From Actinomycetota bacterium (GTDB taxonomy: Bacteria; Actinomycetota; Actinomycetes; Nanopelagicales; Nanopelagicaceae), in NCBI GenBank assembly GCA_009700405.1, contig WLMD01000001.1, forward strand, positions 1 to 64,000: 64,000 bases of DNA. Reading direction: 5' to 3'. Shown here piece by piece: positions 57,999-64,000 of this stretch; the first letter of the stretch is position 1, and each line of letters begins with the position of its first letter. The position numbers were made by a program, and so were the translations under genes. The notes under the pieces are model-generated. The model was not told where the DNA came from. It worked only from the letters and a program-made list of their open reading frames with translations, and made no database searches.

Positions 57999-58583
57999 AT
58001 CAGCACTGAAGCCCGCATTAATGATCGCATTCGCGTCCCTGAAGTTCGTCTCATCGGTCCAACCGCTGAACAAATCGGAGTCGTAGATATCGATACCGCA
58101 TTGCGAATGGCAGATGAGGTTGGTCTCGATTTAGTCGAGATTGCACCAGATGCCGTTCCACCCGTGTGCAAGATCATGGATTTCGGAAAGTACAAATACG
58201 AGATCGCACAGAAGGCCCGGGAAGCGAGACAGAACCAAACTCACATCATTGTGAAGGAAGTTCGAATGCGACCAAAGATTGAAGCTCACGATTATGAGAC
58301 CAAACGGAATCACATCGAGAAGTTTCTTCGCGGAGGCGACAAAGTAAAGATAACAATGCAATTTCGTGGTCGTGAACAAACTAGGCCTGAGTTGGGATAC
58401 AAACTCTTGCAACGTCTTGCAGAAGACATCAAGGAGTTTGGATTCATTGAATTTGCACCTAAACAAGAGGGTCGCAATATGACAATGGTTCTTGGTCCCA
58501 CTAAACGTAAGACCGAAGCAGTGGCAGAACAGAAAGCGGCTCGAAAAGCCAAAGCTGATGCCGCCGATACAGCAGCAGAGTAA
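57999..58583 (+). CDS. infC: Translation initiation factor IF-3 (AUC start)
   Basis: IF-3 keeps ribosomal subunits apart and checks start codons; rare starts on infC let IF-3 repress its own synthesis. The frame opens further upstream, but the conserved protein begins [19 protein letters not shown], just after an ATC at 57999, and AAGGAG (57988-57993) lies 5 bases before that ATC. No AUG/GUG/UUG in frame is so placed; the ATG at 57995 is out of frame and 1 base from the AAGGAG. The resulting 194-residue protein has the IF3-N and IF3-C domains ([19 protein letters not shown], quoted in part) and an alanine-rich tail. Confidence 0.93.
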   Translation: MSTEARINDRIRVPEVRLIGPTAEQIGVVDIDTALRMADEVGLDLVEIAPDAVPPVCKIMDFGKYKYEIAQKAREARQNQTHIIVKEVRMRPKIEAHDYETKRNHIEKFLRGGDKVKITMQFRGREQTRPELGYKLLQRLAEDIKEFGFIEFAPKQEGRNMTMVLGPTKRKTEAVAEQKAARKAKADAADTAAE

Positions 58584-58620
58584 GAACTTCTAAAGTACCA
58601 ACGAGAGAAAGAACGCGAAT

Positions 58621-58818
58621 ATGCCAAAGATGAAAACGCACAGTGGCGCGAAGAAGACTTTCCGCGTCACCGGAACTGGAAAGATCATGCACGAGCGAGC
58701 TGGCAAGCGCCACCTTCTTGAGCGCAAATCTTCGCGTCACACACGCCGTCTGAGCAATGATGCAACGGCCAAGCCAACTACAACTTTTACAGCCAAGCGC
58801 ATGCTTGGTCTGAAGTAA
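58621..58818 (+). CDS. rpmI: Ribosomal protein L35 (bL35)
   Basis: A 65-residue basic ribosomal protein with the family pattern [20 protein letters not shown] and [14 protein letters not shown]. It lies between infC and rplT, the usual operon order. No strong ribosome binding site is seen 5-10 bases before the ATG. Confidence 0.95.
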   Translation: MPKMKTHSGAKKTFRVTGTGKIMHERAGKRHLLERKSSRHTRRLSNDATAKPTTTFTAKRMLGLK

Positions 58819-58831
58819 GGAGCGCCCCTAA

Positions 58832-59206
58832 ATGGCAAGAGTCAAACGTGGCGTACATGCCGCCAAGAAGCGTCGTACCACCCTCGAACGTGCCGCTGGT
58901 TACCGCGGTCAACGTTCACGCCTCTACGCGAAAGCAAAAGAGCAACTTACGCACTCCATGGTCTATGCGTTCAATGACCGCAAAGATAAAAAGGGAGATT
59001 TTCGTCAACTGTGGATTCAGCGCATCAATGCTGCAAGCCGTGAAAATGGCATGACCTATAACCGTTTCATCCAAGGCCTTAAAGCCGCAGGTGTAGAGGT
59101 TGATCGTCGTGTTCTTTCTGAGTTGGCAACTAATGAGCCAGAAACTTTCAAGACACTAGTTGAAGTTGCTCGCAAGAGTCTCGTCAGCGCGCAAGCAAAT
59201 ATCTAA
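58832..59206 (+). CDS. rplT: Ribosomal protein L20 (bL20)
   Basis: A 124-residue large-subunit protein needed early in 50S assembly. Typical motifs are [30 protein letters not shown] and [14 protein letters not shown], with [17 protein letters not shown] (in part). TAAGGAG sits before the ATG at 58832. In other bacteria L20 represses its own operon through leader RNA; the actual control here is unknown. Confidence 0.96.
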   Translation: MARVKRGVHAAKKRRTTLERAAGYRGQRSRLYAKAKEQLTHSMVYAFNDRKDKKGDFRQLWIQRINAASRENGMTYNRFIQGLKAAGVEVDRRVLSELATNEPETFKTLVEVARKSLVSAQANI

Positions 59207-59227
59207 TTTAATCTGATTTAAGATCTG

Positions 59228-61049
<1,822 letters not shown>

Positions 61050-61050
<1 letters not shown>

Positions 61051-63515
61051 TGCGCGCACCGTTGTCATGGCTTCGTGAATATGCAGCAATCCCTGAGGAT
61101 GTCTCTCCGCAGGAAATAGCTGACGCCTTCGTACGAGTTGGCTTTGAGGTTGAAGAGATTGAGATGCAGGGTCTGGAGATTGTTGGCCCTCTGGTTATTG
61201 GTCGCGTACTCAGCGTCGAAGAGATAACTGAATTCAAGAAACCTATCCGTTGGGTGGGTCTTGATTGTGGCGAGAGTGAAACTAGATTCGTAGTGTGCGG
61301 GGCAACCAATTTTGCAGTGGATGACCTCGTTGTAGTCGCTCTACCTGGAGCGAGTTTGCCTGGTGGATTCAACATTGCTCAGCGTGAAACATATGGGAAA
61401 ATTAGCAACGGAATGATTTGCTCATCAAAAGAAATTGGTCTGAGCCAAGATCATGAAGGAATTCTTGTTTTACCAGTTGGGTGCGCAGTTGCCGGAACTG
61501 ATGCAATTGCGCTCTTACAGATAGCGGATGTAATTTTCGATATAGCCGTCAATCCAGATCGCGGGTATGCACTTTCCTTGAGGGGATTGGCTCGCGAGAT
61601 TGCTGCATCTTTAGATGTTGAATACCAAGACCCTGTCTCATCGATTGATGACACAAGCCTTGTGGTTACTGACAAGGGCGTTAAGGTCACAATCGAGGAT
61701 CCATCTGCTGCCTCAGTTGTCTATATACGAACCCTTGAGAAATTTAATCCGTTAGCGCCGACTCCATTGTGGATGCGTCGCCGTATTGAAAAATGTGGAA
61801 TGCGTTCAATCTCTTTGGCTGTTGATATAACTAATTATGTGATGCTGGAATTGGGCCAACCACTGCATGCCTTTGACGGTGACAAAGTCCACGGAGGGTT
61901 GCGTATTCGCCGAGCTGGGGATATTGCAACACTGAAAACCCTCGATGGCCAGATTCGATCCTTAGATTCAATGGACTTATTAGTTGCAGACGACAATGGG
62001 GCTTTAGCGCTAGCAGGCACGATGGGTGGCGAAAGCTCTGAAGTCACTGAAGGTACTCAAAGAATCGCTCTTGAGGCTGCACGATTTGATCCAATTTCGA
62101 TTGCAAAGAATTCACGCAGACATCGTCTCTCTTCAGAGGCATCGCGACGATTAGAACGCGGAGTAGATCCATCATTGGCTCGCTTTGCTTCGGCACGCGC
62201 TGTTCACTTACTTATCGAACTCGGCGGTGCGAGCCATGTTGATACTCAAATTGATGGATCACCAATATTTAGCCCTGTTATCGAGTTGGACCCATTTTTC
62301 GTTTCTGCATTAACCGGTGCAAATATTGATTCCTCTACCGTCGCAGAAAAATTACGAATTGTTGGCTGCGATGTTGAAGAAGTTGAAGGAAATCTCTGGA
62401 AAGTCGATCCTCCTACCTGGCGTAGTGATTTATTAGGGCCTGCAGATTTAGTCGAAGAAGTTGCACGAATGATTGGTTATGACGCCATTCCTTCACACTT
62501 ACCGCCACATCCAGTAAGTCCAGGTTTGACCGACTCTCAAGTACGTCGAAGGGTTATCGCCACAACTCTGGCTGATTTAGGTCTCGTCGAGATTCAAACC
62601 TACCCTTTTCTTTCTCGGGCCACGATTACCGCTTTGGGTTACGAAGGAGATCGAGCGAAAGCTTTTCGTTTAGCTAATCCGATGTCCGAAGATTTCCCCT
62701 TATTGCGACCACACCTCATTCCTGGTTTGCTAGAAGCTGCTCAACGAAATGTCAGTCGTGGGGCAAAGAACTTCGCTCTTTTTGAAATGGGTTCTGTATT
62801 CCGGAACACGCGAACATTGCCAACAATCGATAATCCTTCAACTGCCTCGCGACCGGCTCGAGAAGTTATTGAACAGATTTATTCTGGTGTTCCAGAGCAA
62901 CCAATCCATGTTGGAGCAGTTCTTGTTGGAGCGGCAGAGGCTGAGAATTGGAGAGGAAAAGGTCGCGCGTATGACTGGAGCGATGCTGTTGCCTTTGCGC
63001 AAGCCATTCTTGAAACCTGCAATCTTGACTGGACTCTTGACCGTTCTGATTTAGCACCGTGGCACCCAGGTCGGTGTGCAGAGTTATCGGTGGGTGGCGT
63101 AGTTGTAGCCCACGCTGGAGAGTTGCATCCTCGTGTTGTGGCGCTATACGGGCTTCCTGCACGTGCTTGCGCACTTGTAGTGAATCTCTCTTCATTGCCT
63201 GAAAGAGAGATTGTGCGTGCCGGCTTTATTGCCACAATGCCAGTGGCGGTGCAAGACATCGCACTTATAGTCGATGCGAGCGTTCCTGCCTCATCCGTTG
63301 AACGGGCTCTCACTGAAGGTGCTGGGCCGCTATTGGAATCCATTCAACTATTCGATCGGTATGACCAGATGGGCGAGGGTAAAGTTTCATTAGCCTTCAC
63401 TCTGACATTTAGAGCTCCTGATCGAACCTTGACCGGAGCAGAAGTATCTGCCATGCGAGAAGCAGCGGGTTTACGTGCGAGCCAGGCCACAGGGGCAGTC
63501 GTTCGTTCTGCATAA
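61050..63515 (+). CDS. pheT: Phenylalanyl-tRNA synthetase beta subunit
   Basis: PheT binds tRNA-Phe and edits mischarged tyrosine. In 821 residues: a tRNA-binding OB domain (about 40-150, VICGA-like VVCGATNFAVDDLVV), the B3/B4 editing domain, B5 (SSEASRRLERGVDP region) and the C-terminal anticodon-binding ferredoxin-like domain ending with FRAPDRTLTGAEVSAMREAAG (in part). It starts one base inside pheS. The stop lies inside the first half of the argC operator candidate. Confidence 0.95.
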
Positions 63516-63557
63516 AAATACAAATTCTTGCATAATTATAGATAGTTCGGCTATGCT
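63509..63557 (+). promoter_or_regulatory. argC promoter with tandem TGCATAA repeats (candidate ArgR operator)
   Basis: TGCATAA occurs at 63509-63515 and again at 63529-63535, exactly 20 bases apart, about two helical turns. The second copy overlaps the -35 TTGCAT (63528-63533), which is followed after 18 bases by the -10 TATGCT (63552-63557), 6 bases before the argC ATG. Actinobacterial ARG boxes contain TTGCATA-like half sites, and argC is a usual ArgR target, so repression by ArgR at this spot is likely; not proved. Confidence 0.5.
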
Positions 63558-63563
63558 CAAACT

Positions 63564-64000
63564 ATGAAAATAGGCTTATTGGGTGCCAGCGGTTACACCG
63601 GGGGCGAGCTTCTGCGTTTACTTGAAAGCCACCCAGATTTTGAACCTCACTTTATCGGAGCATTTACACATGCTGGCGAGAAGATAATCAATCTTCATCC
63701 GCAACTCGTTGGCTATGGAGATCAACTCTTTGACTCGATGAATATTTCCAAAGCAAACGAATGCGAATTGCTCTTTCTAGCCATGCCACATGGAGAGTCC
63801 GCGGCGATCGTTTCTCAGATTTCTGGTGACAAGAAGATTGTTGATTTAGGAGCAGATTTCAGATTAGAAAATTCCGATTCGTGGGAGAGATACTACGGAG
63901 GAGAACATGCTGGTACATGGGTTTATGGAATGCCAGAATTACCAGGATCTCGTCAAAAGATTGCTGCATCTAGCAAAATTGCCAACCCCGGATGTTATGC
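63564..64000 (+). CDS. argC: N-acetyl-gamma-glutamyl-phosphate reductase ArgC (3' end missing)
   Basis: ArgC reduces N-acetylglutamyl phosphate in arginine synthesis. The gene runs off the window after 145 codons. The NADP-binding GLLGASGYTGGELLRLL is at the start, followed by LFLAMPHGESA, VDLGADFRLEN and the active-site cysteine in SKIANPGCYA at the window's end. A full protein would be about 340 residues. The promoter 7 bases upstream suggests a leaderless mRNA. Confidence 0.95.
   Translation, partial: MKIGLLGASGYTGGELLRLLESHPDFEPHFIGAFTHAGEKIINLHPQLVGYGDQLFDSMNISKANECELLFLAMPHGESAAIVSQISGDKKIVDLGADFRLENSDSWERYYGGEHAGTWVYGMPELPGSRQKIAASSKIANPGCY

Overview
The window is a 64 kb stretch of core chromosome from a small, compact actinobacterium. 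The markers are actinobacterial: RbpA, WhiA in a uvrC-rapZ-yvcK-whiA block, a receiver-ANTAR regulator, a SufR-led suf operon, actinobacterial-type Tal and Pgi, an InhA-like enoyl-ACP reductase next to fabG, and a trpE-trpC-trpB-trpA-lgt order. Base composition is moderate (mid-40s percent G+C by eye), intergenic gaps are very short and stop/start overlaps are frequent. Together these suggest a streamlined aquatic lineage such as the freshwater acI group (Nanopelagicales). That placement is inference; no rRNA gene is present to test it. I saw no mobile elements, CRISPR arrays, prophage genes or rRNA genes, and no gene-free stretch longer than about 220 bases.

Layout. 1-5534: end of a histidine operon (hisF, hisI) running into trpE, a 56-residue membrane microprotein, trpC, trpB, trpA. 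5596-7835: secreted thioredoxin-fold protein, lgt, VIT1-like metal transporter. 7963-15373: glutamate synthase gltB-gltD and pyruvate kinase. 15385-16052: an odd tRNA (anticodon CAA, short variable loop) directly abutting an ANTAR regulator. 16211-21258: five-gene branched-chain amino acid/amide-type ABC importer with hairpins before and after the binding-protein gene. 21274-25553: hotdog thioesterase (minus), polA, MFS transporter (minus). 25652-34611: rpsA, coaE, uvrB, uvrA, uvrC. 34636-41326: rapZ, yvcK, whiA, then gap-pgk-tpiA-secG-rbpA. 41350-46896 (minus): ctaA-tkt-tal-pgi. 47015-55235: sufR-sufB-sufD-Rieske-sufC-sufS-sufU-sufT followed by an ABC exporter. 55218-56196 (minus): DUF3099 protein and SURF1. 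56295-57780: fabG and enoyl-ACP reductase. 57823-64000: infC-rpmI-rplT, an rRNA methyltransferase, pheS-pheT and the start of argC.

How the genes work together. The left part makes histidine, tryptophan and glutamate and imports amino acids. The middle holds nucleotide excision repair, lower glycolysis and the non-oxidative pentose phosphate pathway. The right part builds Fe-S clusters, supports haem A/cytochrome oxidase assembly, makes fatty acids and supplies translation factors. The notable signals are regulatory and structural: at least eleven genes carry a TAnnnT -10 hexamer 6-9 nt before the start codon (leaderless transcription), infC appears to start at AUC, a class I-shaped tRNA carries a leucine anticodon, and the ANTAR gene starts two bases after that tRNA's discriminator base.
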